Notes under the pieces: model-generated | What the model saw: only the letters and a program-made list of their open reading frames with translations | Told to the model about the DNA's origin: nothing | The model's database searches: none | Part shown: one piece after another, positions 29,067 to 38,127 of the stretch | How the letters are laid out: the number at the start of each line of letters is the position of its first letter | Position numbering within the stretch: the stretch's first letter is position 1 | Source: DATENM01 sp045807725 | GTDB taxonomy: Bacteria > Acidobacteriota > Blastocatellia > UBA7656 | Direction: 5' to 3' | Assembly: GCA_045807725.1 (NCBI GenBank) | Contig: JBJMGV010000065.1 | Coordinates: 1 to 64,000, forward strand | Length of the DNA stretch: 64,000 nt | Translations under genes and position numbers: made by a program

Positions 29067-31505
29067 ATGTTCGAACGTTATACCGAAAAAGCGCGCCGCG
29101 TCATTTTCTTCGCCAGGTACGAAGCCAGCCAATTCGGCGCACAGGCCATCGAAGCGGAGCACATTCTGCTCGGCCTGCTGCGCGAAGACAAGCAACTGGC
29201 GCAAAAATTCTTCCGCAGTCCGCACTCAACCGTCGAATCCATTCGCAAGGAGATCGAAGGACGCACGCCGCTGCGCGATAAGGTATCGGCCTCGGTCGAT
29301 CTGCCGCTGTCGGCCAGCGCCAAGCGCGTCCTGAGCTTTGCCGCCGACGAAAGCGAGCGCCTGCAACATCGTCACATCGGCACGGAGCACCTGCTGCTCG
29401 GCATCCTCCGCGAAGACAAGTCAACCGCCGCCGAGATTCTTTACGAGCGCGGCCTGAGGCTCAATCAAATCCGCGAAGACCTGATGCGCGCTCACCAGAA
29501 CGAGCGCGCGATGGCAGCCAAGAAGGACGCGCCGCACCTCGCCGAATTCAGCCGCGACCTGACGGAAGCGGCGCTCACCGATCAACTCGACCCGCTCGTC
29601 GGGCGCGGCGACGAGATCGAACGTGTCATTCAAATCCTCTGCCGCCGCACCAAGAACAATCCTGTGCTGATCGGCGAGCCGGGTGTCGGCAAGACGGCCA
29701 TCGTCGAGGGACTGGCGCAGCGCATCGTCGCCGGCGACGTGCCGCCTTTCCTGCGTGATAAGCGCATCGTCGCGCTCGACCTTTCGCTGGTCGTCGCTGG
29801 CACTAAATATCGCGGCCAGTTTGAAGAACGATTGAAGACGATCATGCGCGAGTTGATCGAGAACCCGCACTACATCATCTTTATAGACGAGCTGCATACG
29901 CTGGTCGGCGCAGGCTCAGCGGAAGGCTCGCTCGACGCGGCCAACATTTTGAAGCCTTCGCTGTCGCGCGGCGAAATCCAGTGCATCGGCGCGACGACGC
30001 CGGCGGAGTTCCGCAAGACTATCGAGAAAGATCGCTCGCTTGAACGGCGCTTTCAGGCGGTCAAAGTGCCGCCGCCGACCGAAGAGGAGACGGTTAAGAT
30101 TCTCGAAGGGGTCAAGGAACGCTACGAGTCTTTCCATCAGATTCGCTACACCGCCGACGCGGTTGAGTCAGCGGTCTATCAATCGCAGCGTTACATCCCG
30201 GATCGCTTCCTGCCGGATAAAGCGATAGACATTATTGATGAGGCCGGCGCGCGCGTGAAGCTGCGCGAGGCGCACCTGCCGGCAGAGATTCACGAATGCC
30301 AGCGCAAGCTGCGTCGGCACACACAGAGCTACGAGCGCGCCCACGCCGAGCGCGATTTCGAGCGCGCCAAGTTTTATAAGCAGAAAGAACAGGAAGAGCT
30401 TGAGCGATTGTCGCTGCTGCGCGAGTCGCACAACCTCGTCGCCGAGCATTACCCGAACGTCACGCGCGAAGACATCGAAGAGGTCATCTCGCGCTGGACG
30501 GGTATTCCGATCACGTCGCTTAAAGAAGAAGAGACGGCGAAGCTGCTGCGCATCGAAGAAGAATTACATAAGCGCATCGTCAGCCAAGACCGCGCCATCT
30601 CGGCGCTGTCGCGCGCCATTCGCCGCAGCCGCGCCGGTCTGAAGAATCCCAACCGTCCGGTCGGCTCGTTCCTCTTCTTAGGCCCTACGGGCGTCGGTAA
30701 GACCGAAGTCGCGCGGTCGCTTGCCGAATTCCTCTTCGGCTCTGAGCGCGCGCTGATCCGCTTCGATATGTCCGAGTATATGGAGAAGCACGCGGTCTCG
30801 AAGCTGATCGGCAGCCCGCCCGGTTACGTCGGCCACGAGGAAGGCGGCCAGTTGACCGAGAAGGTCAAGCGCAATCCGTACTCGGTGCTGCTGCTCGACG
30901 AGATCGAGAAGGCGCACCCCGACCTCTTCAACATTCTCTTGCAGGTGCTGGAAGACGGCGTGCTGACGGATTCGCTCGGCAATCACATCGATTTCAAGAA
31001 TGTGATTCTGATTATGACCTCGAACATCGGCGCGCGGTTCATACAGAAGCGCGGCCATCTCGGCTTCCAGTCTTCGGTGCGGCTACAGCAGGCGAACGTC
31101 GAAGAGGGCGTGATGCAGGCCGTCAAGCAGACGTTCAATCCTGAATTCATCAACCGCCTCGATGAAATTATCGTCTTCGAGCCGCTCACGGACAGCGACT
31201 TGCTCGAAGTAATCGGGCTGCTCGTCGCGCAACTCAATCGCACGCTGATACGGCGCAAGCTGCAAGTGCAAATGACGCAGGAAGCGCGGCAATGGATCGT
31301 CGAGCAGACCTGCATAGACCGCTCGTATGGGGCGCGCCCGCTGCGACGCGCATTGCAGAAGTACGTCGAAGACCCGCTGTCTGAAGCGCTCATCAGCGGT
31401 CGCTTCAGCGAGGCGTCGATCATTGAAGTCTTCCTCGAAGGCGACGCGCTGCAATATCGCCCGATGGCGCTTGAAGAGATGGGCGACGCGTTGCTCGTGC
31501 AATAG
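29067..31505 (+). CDS. clpC: ATP-dependent Clp protease ATP-binding subunit ClpC
   Basis: This is 812 residues, normal for ClpC. The double Clp-N domain (MFERYTEKARRVIFFARYEA, AEHILLGLLRED, TEHLLLGILRED) is followed by D1 with GEPGVGKTAIVEGLAQR and the intact pore loop AGTKYRGQFEERL. A short middle coiled coil (QRKLRRHTQSYERAHAERDF) precedes D2. D2 carries GPTGVGKTEVARSLAEF and the pore loop PPGYVGHEEGGQLTEKV. HLGFQSS carries the LGF tripeptide for ClpP docking. It unfolds proteins and feeds ClpP in the cytosol. No clpP gene is in the window. It serves as the local reference against which the 22720 paralogue is unusual. Confidence 0.96.
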   Translation: MFERYTEKARRVIFFARYEASQFGAQAIEAEHILLGLLREDKQLAQKFFRSPHSTVESIRKEIEGRTPLRDKVSASVDLPLSASAKRVLSFAADESERLQHRHIGTEHLLLGILREDKSTAAEILYERGLRLNQIREDLMRAHQNERAMAAKKDAPHLAEFSRDLTEAALTDQLDPLVGRGDEIERVIQILCRRTKNNPVLIGEPGVGKTAIVEGLAQRIVAGDVPPFLRDKRIVALDLSLVVAGTKYRGQFEERLKTIMRELIENPHYIIFIDELHTLVGAGSAEGSLDAANILKPSLSRGEIQCIGATTPAEFRKTIEKDRSLERRFQAVKVPPPTEEETVKILEGVKERYESFHQIRYTADAVESAVYQSQRYIPDRFLPDKAIDIIDEAGARVKLREAHLPAEIHECQRKLRRHTQSYERAHAERDFERAKFYKQKEQEELERLSLLRESHNLVAEHYPNVTREDIEEVISRWTGIPITSLKEEETAKLLRIEEELHKRIVSQDRAISALSRAIRRSRAGLKNPNRPVGSFLFLGPTGVGKTEVARSLAEFLFGSERALIRFDMSEYMEKHAVSKLIGSPPGYVGHEEGGQLTEKVKRNPYSVLLLDEIEKAHPDLFNILLQVLEDGVLTDSLGNHIDFKNVILIMTSNIGARFIQKRGHLGFQSSVRLQQANVEEGVMQAVKQTFNPEFINRLDEIIVFEPLTDSDLLEVIGLLVAQLNRTLIRRKLQVQMTQEARQWIVEQTCIDRSYGARPLRRALQKYVEDPLSEALISGRFSEASIIEVFLEGDALQYRPMALEEMGDALLVQ

Positions 31506-31512
31506 TACTCGC

Positions 31513-31630
31513 AAGAAGGCGACGCGGGGACGCGGCGACACGGCGACACGGAGAGGGAAAGGGACAGACTCTGATTGCTGGCCTTCCTTTCTCCGCGTCG
31601 CCGCGTCGCCGCGTCCCCGCGCCGCCTTTT
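31513..31630. repeat. Composite hairpin element, GCGACACGGCGAC word
   Basis: The left arm (about 31513-31553) is tandem GACGCGGCGACAC words and the right arm (31591-31627) is their complement. A TTTT follows, so it may terminate clpC. Similar words occur at 36255-36328 and 47170-47309. Confidence 0.9.
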
Positions 31631-31639
31631 CGCAGTTGA

Positions 31640-31669
31640 TTGGCTAGCCCCCCATATTTTTGTTACAAT
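31640..31669 (+). promoter_or_regulatory. Probable promoter of bamA
   Basis: TTGGCT (31640-31645), 18 bases, TACAAT (31664-31669). The transcript leader to bamA would be about 210 bases, unusually long. Confidence 0.45.
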
Positions 31670-31695
31670 AACCGATCAAATTGGCATTCTATACA

Positions 31696-31806
31696 GTGAG
31701 CAAGAAATCAGCAGCGCGAAATGAGTGCCCGGCTGACGGCGCACCGGCCAAAGCGGACGGACGCGCCAGCGGCCAACCGCTTCGCCTGTTGAGTGTAGGA
31801 GCTTAA
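31696..31806 (+). other. Possible 36-codon leader frame upstream of bamA
   Basis: GTG 31696 opens a frame that ends at TAA 31804-31806 inside the long bamA leader. It encodes a basic peptide beginning VSKKSAARNECPADG. No clear ribosome site is seen. It may be chance in GC-rich DNA, and it is listed because the leader is otherwise empty. Confidence 0.2.
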
Positions 31807-31887
31807 TCGCGGCCCGCGTCCGAACCCGTGCGCCGCGACGCGGAATCGAGACAGACTCAGGAATGATAGGGAGCGTGCAATTCATTT

Positions 31888-34821
31888 ATGACTAAGCGTG
31901 TTCTTTGCCTGCTTGCAGTATTGGTAGCGGCAGTCGGCGTCTGGCCCGGCAAGGGTTATCTGGCGATGCTTGAGCCGCCGGCCTCGGTCAATCAAAACGT
32001 GCCGGTTGAACAAGTAACCATTCACGGTAACCGCCGCATCCCTGAATCCACCATCAAAATCTGGATCGGCACACGCGAAGGCGATCCCTATAACCCGCAG
32101 CAACTCGACCGTGACGTGCGCGCGCTCTACGCACAGGGCCACTTCGAAGACGTTAAGGTCTATGCCGAAGAGGGCACGCGCGGCGGCAAGCTCATCACTT
32201 TTGAGGTGCGCGAGCGCCCGCTGCTGCTCGACATCAAATACGACGGCCTCAAGTCTGTCCAGCAATCGACCGTGCTGGAAGAGTTCCGCAAGCGGACCGT
32301 CGGCTTGTCGAAAGAGTCGCAGTACGATCCGGTCAAGGTGCGGCGCGCGGCGGCAGTCATCAAAGAGTTGCTTGCCAACGAAGGCCGCCCCGAAGCCAAA
32401 GTCGAGCCGCGGATCGAAGCCATCTCGGCAACCGCCGTCGCCCTGACCTTCAAGGTCGAAGAAGGGCCGCGCTTTCGCGTCGCCGATATCGAGTTCGAGG
32501 GCAACACTGTCTACTCCGACGCTTACCTGCGCTCGCACATGAAGCTCGTCAAAGAGGTCGGGCTGTTCACGACCTTCTCGTCAAAAGACATCTATCATAA
32601 AGAGAAGCTCGAAGCCGACCTCGACCGCCTTCGCGTTTTGGTTTACGCCGACAACGGATATTTGAAGACCCGCTTCGGCGAGCCGCGCGTCGAAGAGGTC
32701 GGCAAGGTCGGCACGTGGATTCCGATATTCGGCCACAAGGGCCAGGGCTTGAAGATCGTCATCCCGATTGAAGAAGGCCGTCAGTACCGCGCCGGCAATA
32801 TCAAGGTCGAAGACAACACCGAGTTCACCGCCGATGAAATCAAGTCGGTCATCGGCCTCAAGCCGGGCGACGTTATCAAAGGCTACACGGTCGTCAACAA
32901 GGGCATCGATAACCTGAAGAAGTTGTACGGCTCGCGCGGCTACATCCAGGCGAACCCGAACTTCTTCCCCGAATTCAAAGACGACCCGAACGATCAGGTC
33001 AAAGGAATTGCCGACATCACCTTCAACATCGAAGAAGGCAAGCAGTACACGCTGCACCGGCTGGAGTTCATCGGCAACACCTTCACGCGCGACAACGTGC
33101 TGCGCCGCGAAGTGCTGTTGAACGAAGGCGAGCGGTACAACGAACAACTCTGGGACTTGAGCATTCTGCGATTGAACCAGCTCGGCTACTTCGATCAGGT
33201 CAAGAAGGAAGACGCGACGATCAACACCAACGAGAAGGAAGGTCAGGTTGACCTGACTATGAAGGTGCAGGAGAAAGGCCGCCAACAGATCAGCTTCACC
33301 GGCGGCGTGTCAGGCATCGGCGGCTCCTACCTCGGCATCGATTATTCGACCAACAACCTGCTCGGCTATGGCGAGTCGCTGGCCATCGCCGTATCGGGTG
33401 GCAACTATCAAAAGGTCGCCTCGTTCTCGTTCACCGAGCCGTACCTTCGCGGCAAGCCGATCAGCCTCGGCTTCAGCATCTTCTACCAGGACTACCAGTT
33501 CATCGGCCAGGGCTTTGGCGCGGTGACGACCGGCAACATCTTCGGCGGTTTTTCAGGCGAATCGTTGTTCACGCAGCGGACCAAGGGCGCGGCAGTGACT
33601 CTATCAGCGCCGCTCAGTTACTTCGCCAAGCGCTTCCGCATGGGGCGCTTCGTGCGGCTCGGCTTGTCCTACTCGTTCCGCACGAGCGACATTCTCGACC
33701 CGGCGGTCAACCGCGACGCCGACCCGAACAACAATATCCCGATCACCTTCCGACAGACCGGCGTGACGCAATCGACGCTGACGCCGACGCTCGCATTCAA
33801 CACGCTGAACTCGTCGCTCGATCCGACCACCGGGCAATCGCTGACGTTGGGCTTATCGTATTCAGGCGGTATACTCGGCGGCAAGGTCAACACGATTGAG
33901 CCGACTATCGAGTACAAGCGCTTCTTCCCGCTGTTCGCCGGCAAAGAGGCGCGCGCCAAGATTGAATCGGGCAAGCAGACGCGCACCTTTGGATTCCGCG
34001 CCCTGTTTGCGACGATCAACTCGTTCGGCACACCGTTCGAATCGAACTCGTTCTCATTCGTCGGCGGTATGCCGCTGTTTGCGCGCTTCTTCCTCGGCGG
34101 CGAAGATTCGATACGCGGCTACAACATTCGCGGCATCTCGCCGACCGCGCCGATTGAGACGACGACGACGACGCGCAACCTCTTTGCCACTGACCTTGAA
34201 GGCAACCGCCTGCGCGTGCGCCGCGCCCAGCAATCGACCGGCAACAGCATCGATCCGAGCGTGATCAGCCAATTTCTGGTCACGAACCAGGCGACCAACA
34301 CGACGACGTTCCCGGCCTTCCTCGGCGGCGACTCGCAGTTGCTGCTCAACTTCGAGTACCGCATCCCGATTGTCGGGCCTTTACAGTTCGTGCCTTTCTT
34401 CGATATCGGCTCGTCGTTCAATCTCTACACGCTCAACGACCAGTCCGAGCAAAGTGAGTTCATCGCCGACCAGGCGCTCGGCACGCTCATCCTCAACCCG
34501 CGCGGGTTGCAGGCAACGCGTAGAGAGATCGTCAAGGCGACGCCGCCGGAGACGCCCGCCGGGTCATTGCCGCCAGGCTTCCGGTTTGCGACTATCCTCG
34601 GCGAGCAGGCGGTCAACCGCACCGGGCGTTTCTCGCAGGCTGCCGCCGGCGTCTTTGATAACTACCGCGCCAGCGTCGGCGGCGAGTTCCGCATACAAGT
34701 GCCGGTCATCAACGTGCCCTTCCGGCTGATATTCGCCTACAACCCGAACGCGCGGACTGACAATCCGTTCTTTATCGAGCAGAAGAAGGCGATTCGCTTC
34801 TCGGTCGGCAGAACGTTCTAG
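31888..34821 (+). CDS. bamA: Outer membrane protein assembly factor BamA (Omp85)
   Basis: This is 977 residues, longer than the usual 800 or so. A signal peptide (MTKRVLCLLAVLVAAVGVWP) is followed by about five POTRA domains to about residue 440. Each POTRA carries motifs such as VTIHGNRRIPESTIKIWIG, IEFEGNTVYSDAYLRSHMKL, IKVEDNTEFTADEIKSVIGL and LEFIGNTFTRDNVLRREVLL. The C-terminal half is a beta barrel with SFTEPYLRGKPISLGFSIFY and the lid-loop-type FLGGEDSIRGYNIRGI (equivalent of VRGF/Y). It ends in Phe (SVGRTF), the outer-membrane signature. It inserts beta-barrel proteins into the outer membrane. Two skp genes follow, a classic arrangement. Extra length lies in extracellular loops of the barrel. 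Confidence 0.97.
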   Translation: MTKRVLCLLAVLVAAVGVWPGKGYLAMLEPPASVNQNVPVEQVTIHGNRRIPESTIKIWIGTREGDPYNPQQLDRDVRALYAQGHFEDVKVYAEEGTRGGKLITFEVRERPLLLDIKYDGLKSVQQSTVLEEFRKRTVGLSKESQYDPVKVRRAAAVIKELLANEGRPEAKVEPRIEAISATAVALTFKVEEGPRFRVADIEFEGNTVYSDAYLRSHMKLVKEVGLFTTFSSKDIYHKEKLEADLDRLRVLVYADNGYLKTRFGEPRVEEVGKVGTWIPIFGHKGQGLKIVIPIEEGRQYRAGNIKVEDNTEFTADEIKSVIGLKPGDVIKGYTVVNKGIDNLKKLYGSRGYIQANPNFFPEFKDDPNDQVKGIADITFNIEEGKQYTLHRLEFIGNTFTRDNVLRREVLLNEGERYNEQLWDLSILRLNQLGYFDQVKKEDATINTNEKEGQVDLTMKVQEKGRQQISFTGGVSGIGGSYLGIDYSTNNLLGYGESLAIAVSGGNYQKVASFSFTEPYLRGKPISLGFSIFYQDYQFIGQGFGAVTTGNIFGGFSGESLFTQRTKGAAVTLSAPLSYFAKRFRMGRFVRLGLSYSFRTSDILDPAVNRDADPNNNIPITFRQTGVTQSTLTPTLAFNTLNSSLDPTTGQSLTLGLSYSGGILGGKVNTIEPTIEYKRFFPLFAGKEARAKIESGKQTRTFGFRALFATINSFGTPFESNSFSFVGGMPLFARFFLGGEDSIRGYNIRGISPTAPIETTTTTRNLFATDLEGNRLRVRRAQQSTGNSIDPSVISQFLVTNQATNTTTFPAFLGGDSQLLLNFEYRIPIVGPLQFVPFFDIGSSFNLYTLNDQSEQSEFIADQALGTLILNPRGLQATRREIVKATPPETPAGSLPPGFRFATILGEQAVNRTGRFSQAAAGVFDNYRASVGGEFRIQVPVINVPFRLIFAYNPNARTDNPFFIEQKKAIRFSVGRTF

Positions 34822-34827
34822 CATGTT

Positions 34828-34899
34828 GACGAGTGACCAGTGAGCCGTGACAAGAAAGTGCCCGAATCAAAACTTGTCACTGTTCACTGGTCACTCGTC
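34828..34899. repeat. Composite hairpin element, GTGACCAGTGA word
   Basis: Two 27-base arms (34828-34854 and 34873-34899) pair with two mismatches around an 18-base loop. It starts 6 bases after the bamA stop. The right arm overlaps the predicted -35 of the skp promoter. Confidence 0.92.
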
Positions 34900-34910
34900 A
34901 CTGGTATAAT
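34883..34910 (+). promoter_or_regulatory. Promoter of the skp pair, embedded in hairpin
   Basis: TTCACT (34883-34888), 16 bases, TATAAT (34905-34910) preceded by TGG (extended -10). The -35 and spacer are formed by the right arm of the hairpin. Confidence 0.55.
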
Positions 34911-34980
34911 GATTCTTTCTCAGCGTGCGACTGACGCTCGCCGTTAGTCTCAATCAATTCCAAACACGACAGGAGCAGTT

Positions 34981-35613
34981 ATGTTCAAGATTCGATTTGC
35001 TGCGCTGGCAGCAGTGATCCTGGCCACGATGGCGTCAGTCGCTTCGGCGCAGCAGGCCACGCAGGCCGGCGTTAGCAGCGCAATCCCCGATGGCAAGATC
35101 GCCGTCATCAACACGCAGGCATTCCCTGACGGCATCAGTGAATTGAAGCAAAAGTACGAGCAGGTCAACAATCAATTCAAAGATCGCTCGCAGAGACTGC
35201 AAACCGCCCAGACCCGCTTGACCGAAATCGAAAATCGGCTGAAGACTCAGGGCAACGTGCTCAAGCCGGATGAAGTGTCGAAATTGCAGGACGAGTATAC
35301 AGGCTTGAAGAAGAACGCCGAGCGCGACCTCGAAGATGCCAAGGCGGAGTACGAGCGCGCCGTCGATAGCAACACGCGGCCCGTGCGCGACAAGCTCTAT
35401 CAGTTCTTGCAGAACTACGCGACGCAGCGCGGCATCGTGATGATCATCAACCTCGCCGGCGCGGCGCAGAGCGGCACGCTCGCTTACTGGAACCCCGGCG
35501 CGGACATCACCGACGATTTCATCGCCGAATATAACAAAGCCAATCCGGTCGCCGGCGCGCCCGCTACGCCGCGTCCGCAGCCGGCCCCGACCAGCCCGGT
35601 TCGCAAGCCCTAA
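34981..35613 (+). CDS. skp: Skp/OmpH family periplasmic chaperone (first copy)
   Basis: This 210-residue protein has a cleavable signal (MFKIRFAALAAVILATMASV, cut near ASAQQ) and the family strand GKIAVINTQAF. A long helical hairpin (about 55-150) is rich in Gln, Lys and Glu: EQVNNQFKDRSQRLQTAQTR and LQDEYTGLKKNAERDLEDAK. It ends with a strand region (RGIVMIINLAGAAQSGTLAY) and a Pro-rich tail. Skp trimers hold unfolded outer-membrane proteins in the periplasm and deliver them to BamA, encoded just upstream. A CAGGAG site precedes ATG 34981. A second copy follows 24 bases later. Confidence 0.9.
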   Translation: MFKIRFAALAAVILATMASVASAQQATQAGVSSAIPDGKIAVINTQAFPDGISELKQKYEQVNNQFKDRSQRLQTAQTRLTEIENRLKTQGNVLKPDEVSKLQDEYTGLKKNAERDLEDAKAEYERAVDSNTRPVRDKLYQFLQNYATQRGIVMIINLAGAAQSGTLAYWNPGADITDDFIAEYNKANPVAGAPATPRPQPAPTSPVRKP

Positions 35614-35637
35614 GGCGCGAGGAAAGGAGCCAAGAGC

Positions 35638-36237
35638 ATGAAGTTATTGAAAGCAACCTTTACCCTCGTCGCATTGTTGAGCCTGACGACGCTGGCCGCC
35701 GCACAGCAGACCGCGGGCGCTCAGCCGGCGGCGCTGCCGAAAGGCAAAGTCGCGGTCATCAACACGGCCATGTTTCAAGAGCAGGTGCTTGAGTTCAAAG
35801 CCAAGATGGACGAGTTGAACCGCCAGTTTGAGCCACGCGTCAGAGACGTGCGCGGCCTCGCAGACCGCATTACGGCGCAGGAAAATACGATCAAGACGCA
35901 GGGCCAGGGCGGCGCGCTGTCGGCGGCTCGTGTCGCCGAGATGACCGAACAGCTTGACGGGATGAAGAAGGAGTATCAGCGCAAGGCCGAAGACCTCGAA
36001 GCCGACGCCTCGCGCGCCAAGGATCGCGCCTTCGAGCCGCTGACCAACAAGCTCGTCAAGTTCGCGCAAGACTACACGGCCAAGCGCGGCATCGTCCACC
36101 TGATCGATCTCAGCAACTCTACGCAGTCGGGCTTCCTGCTGTGGTACGACCCGCGCGCTGACATCACGACGGATTTCATCGCCGAATACAACAAGGCTAA
36201 TCCGGTGAGCGCTGCGCCGGCGGCGACTAAGCCCTGA
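35638..36237 (+). CDS. Skp/OmpH family periplasmic chaperone (second copy)
   Basis: This is 199 residues with the same plan as its neighbour. It has a signal peptide (MKLLKATFTLVALLSLTTLA), GKVAVINTAMFQEQVLEFKA and a central helical hairpin (NRQFEPRVRDVRGLADRITA). The end has KRGIVHLIDLSNSTQSGFLL and DITTDFIAEYNKANPV, the last almost identical to copy one. The two clearly arose by tandem duplication and have since diverged in the helical arms. AAGGAG lies upstream of ATG 35638. It is probably co-transcribed with the first copy. Different client sets are possible. Confidence 0.9.
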   Translation: MKLLKATFTLVALLSLTTLAAAQQTAGAQPAALPKGKVAVINTAMFQEQVLEFKAKMDELNRQFEPRVRDVRGLADRITAQENTIKTQGQGGALSAARVAEMTEQLDGMKKEYQRKAEDLEADASRAKDRAFEPLTNKLVKFAQDYTAKRGIVHLIDLSNSTQSGFLLWYDPRADITTDFIAEYNKANPVSAAPAATKP

Positions 36238-36254
36238 GCAAGTAAAAAAGGGGA

Positions 36255-36328
36255 AGCGACGCGGCGACGCGGCGAAGGGGAGACGCGGGGAAGATTCCCG
36301 TATGTCCCTCTCGCCGCGTCGCCGTGTC
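36255..36328. repeat. Composite hairpin element, GACGCGGC word
   Basis: The left arm (36255-36280) and right arm (36308-36328) are complementary GACGCGGCGA words with a loop containing GGGGAAGATTCCC, itself a small palindrome. It fills the convergent gap between skp copy two and the DUF4388 gene. Confidence 0.88.
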
Positions 36329-36337
36329 AGGTGATCT

Positions 36338-37054
36338 TTACTGAATGGTGTCGGTGCTGATACCGTGATCTTCTTCGTCTTTGACGCGCAGGAGATCGAG
36401 AATGAGCGCCGTGTTGCTGGTCGCCTGAATCGTGCGCTCGTAGGTGCGCGCATTCTTCTCAACTTCAAAGCTGCCGTCCGCTGCGCCGCTCAACAGGGTC
36501 AGCGCGCGGCGGCCCGCTTCGACGCCGGCCTTCGCTCCGATTATCAAACCTTCCTGCAAATAAATCTCGCCGCTGGCCGCCGACGATATGACTTGCACTA
36601 GCCCTGTAATGCGGCTGTTTTCGAGAATCTGAATAATATCGAAGAGACTGATGTCGGCGAGGCTGCCGGATAAGATGCGCTGATTCGGTCCGCGCGAAGG
36701 CGCGGGCAGCGAGGACGGCGTTTGCGTGCGGCGCACGTCGCGCAACTGGCCTGTGACTGATACGCGTGGGTCGAGCCGCTTCGCCTCAAGCAGGCGCTCG
36801 TTCGCGCGCTCCAGGTCGCCCGCCGAGATGTGCAGGCTGGCCAGCGCCAGGCAGTGCTGTGCTGCCTGATCGCGCTTGCCGGCGTCGATGAGTATCTCGC
36901 GCAGCTTCTCGCGCAGCGCAATGTGACGCGGCGCGCTGTCAATGGCGCGCTCAAGTGTTTCGATGGCGCGATTGACCATGCGGTACTTGACCAGCAGCTC
37001 GGCGTCAATGATAGCGCTTTCGGGATCAAACTCGTTGGGGTTGTTCTTCGACAT
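36338..37054 (-). CDS. TPR plus DUF4388 protein
   Basis: This is 238 residues from ATG 37054 (MSKNNPNEFDPESAIIDAEL); the frame is open further upstream but that extension lacks family features. The N-terminal half is TPR-like (YRMVNRAIETLERAIDSAPR, ASLHISAGDLERANERLLEA). The C-terminal half is a DUF4388 domain: LSGSLADISLFDIIQILENS, TGLVQVISSAASGEIYLQEG and LLSGAADGSFEVE. DUF4388 domains occur in gliding, motility and two-component regulators of Acidobacteria and Myxobacteria. The protein is probably cytosolic and regulatory. It is the last gene of the lpx cluster on this strand, 106 bases after lpxI. Confidence 0.85.
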   Translation of the reverse strand: MSKNNPNEFDPESAIIDAELLVKYRMVNRAIETLERAIDSAPRHIALREKLREILIDAGKRDQAAQHCLALASLHISAGDLERANERLLEAKRLDPRVSVTGQLRDVRRTQTPSSLPAPSRGPNQRILSGSLADISLFDIIQILENSRITGLVQVISSAASGEIYLQEGLIIGAKAGVEAGRRALTLLSGAADGSFEVEKNARTYERTIQATSNTALILDLLRVKDEEDHGISTDTIQ

Positions 37055-37160
37055 GCTTGCTTCGCCCTCGATCACATCAGCAGCCCGCACTACATATTGT
37101 TGTTTCCGCTGCCGGTTGTCAATTGTTCGTTTTTCTATGATGAGCAGGCAGCCGTCAACA

Positions 37161-37970
37161 TCAGTCAAGGCCGCCAGTTATGCTGATGCGGTAATCGTCC
37201 GCCTGCTTGATGATCTGATCTTTGTCGAACAGCAACGTCTTGCGCGGAGTGATGTGGATGGCCGTAGCGCCCGCTTGCTTCATCGTCTCAATCGTCGGCA
37301 CGCCGATGACCGGCACGTCGAAACGCATATCCTGATCGGGCTTGGCCACCTTGACGACGACAAAGGGACGGCCCCGCGTGATCTGGCCGGCGCGCGTGAT
37401 GACGGCGTCCGTCCCTTCCATTGCTTCGATAGCGACGACGGCGCAGTCTTTGACCGCGATGGTCTGCCCCAGGTCGAGGCGGGCAATCTCTTGAGCGATC
37501 TTCAAGCCGAACTCGATGTCTGCGCGCTCATCTTTGTTCGGCGCGCGGCGCGTCAATACACCTTGCGGCGCGAGCGAATCTTCAAGGAAGACAGTCGAGT
37601 CAACCAAGGTGATGCCTTCGCGCGCCAGCTCGTCGGCAATCGCGCCGATGAGGCTGTCGGTGTTTTTCGTCGCAAGGCGCGCGAGCGTTCGCACCATTCG
37701 CAAATCAGGCAGCGCGTTCAGGCGGAAAATCTGGTGGTGTTTAACCTGCCCCGCCATAATGGCATGCGTCACGCCTTCGCCTTTGAAGAAGCGGATCAAT
37801 TTGCCGAGTTGGCCGACGCCGACCCACTCGACGCGCGCGGCGCGATCAACAATTTCCGGCGCAGTCTCTTCCTTGATGGCGGCGACGACCATCTCGACGC
37901 TACGACGCCGCGCGCCATCGAGCACGAGAAACGGGAACTGGCCATTGCCGGCGATCAATCCGTATTTCAT
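37161..37970 (-). CDS. lpxI: UDP-2,3-diacylglucosamine pyrophosphatase LpxI
   Basis: This 269-residue protein has LpxI (formerly DUF1009) signatures: YGLIAGNGQFPFLVLDGARR at the N-terminus, WVGVGQLGKLIRFFKGEGV, IMAGQVKHHQIF and TDSLIGAIADELAREGITLV. The second domain has QTIAVKDCAVVAIEAMEGTD and VVKVAKPDQDMRFDVPVIGV. It hydrolyses UDP-2,3-diacylglucosamine to lipid X and UMP, the fourth step of lipid A synthesis, replacing LpxH. It belongs to the lpxD-fabZ-lpxA cluster but is separated from it by a hairpin element and the ornithine cyclodeaminase family gene. Confidence 0.95.
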   Translation of the reverse strand: MKYGLIAGNGQFPFLVLDGARRRSVEMVVAAIKEETAPEIVDRAARVEWVGVGQLGKLIRFFKGEGVTHAIMAGQVKHHQIFRLNALPDLRMVRTLARLATKNTDSLIGAIADELAREGITLVDSTVFLEDSLAPQGVLTRRAPNKDERADIEFGLKIAQEIARLDLGQTIAVKDCAVVAIEAMEGTDAVITRAGQITRGRPFVVVKVAKPDQDMRFDVPVIGVPTIETMKQAGATAIHITPRKTLLFDKDQIIKQADDYRISITGGLD

Positions 37971-37972
37971 AA

Positions 37973-38123
37973 GTCAGGATACAGGATACAGGATACAGGA
38001 TTCAGGGAGACTTACGTTCTGCGATTAAGTTGATTCAGCCGCAGCATCCTGAACCGGACTCCAGAGCTGAATCCTGAATCCTGTATCCTGAATCCTGTAT
38101 CCTGAATCCTGTATTCTGTATCC
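37973..38123. repeat. Composite hairpin element, CAGGATACAGGATT word
   Basis: The left arm (37973-38007) has four ACAGGAT words and the right arm (38069-38123) has about eight complementary ones. It fills the gap between the cyclodeaminase-family gene and lpxI on the minus strand. The same word forms the element at 60020-60144. Confidence 0.92.
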
Positions 38124-38127
38124 TTCG

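Noticed and set aside
36942..38033. Plus-strand frame of 363 codons across lpxI and the TPR/DUF4388 gene
   Set aside because: It is antisense to two recognised genes and shows no family motifs or ribosome site.
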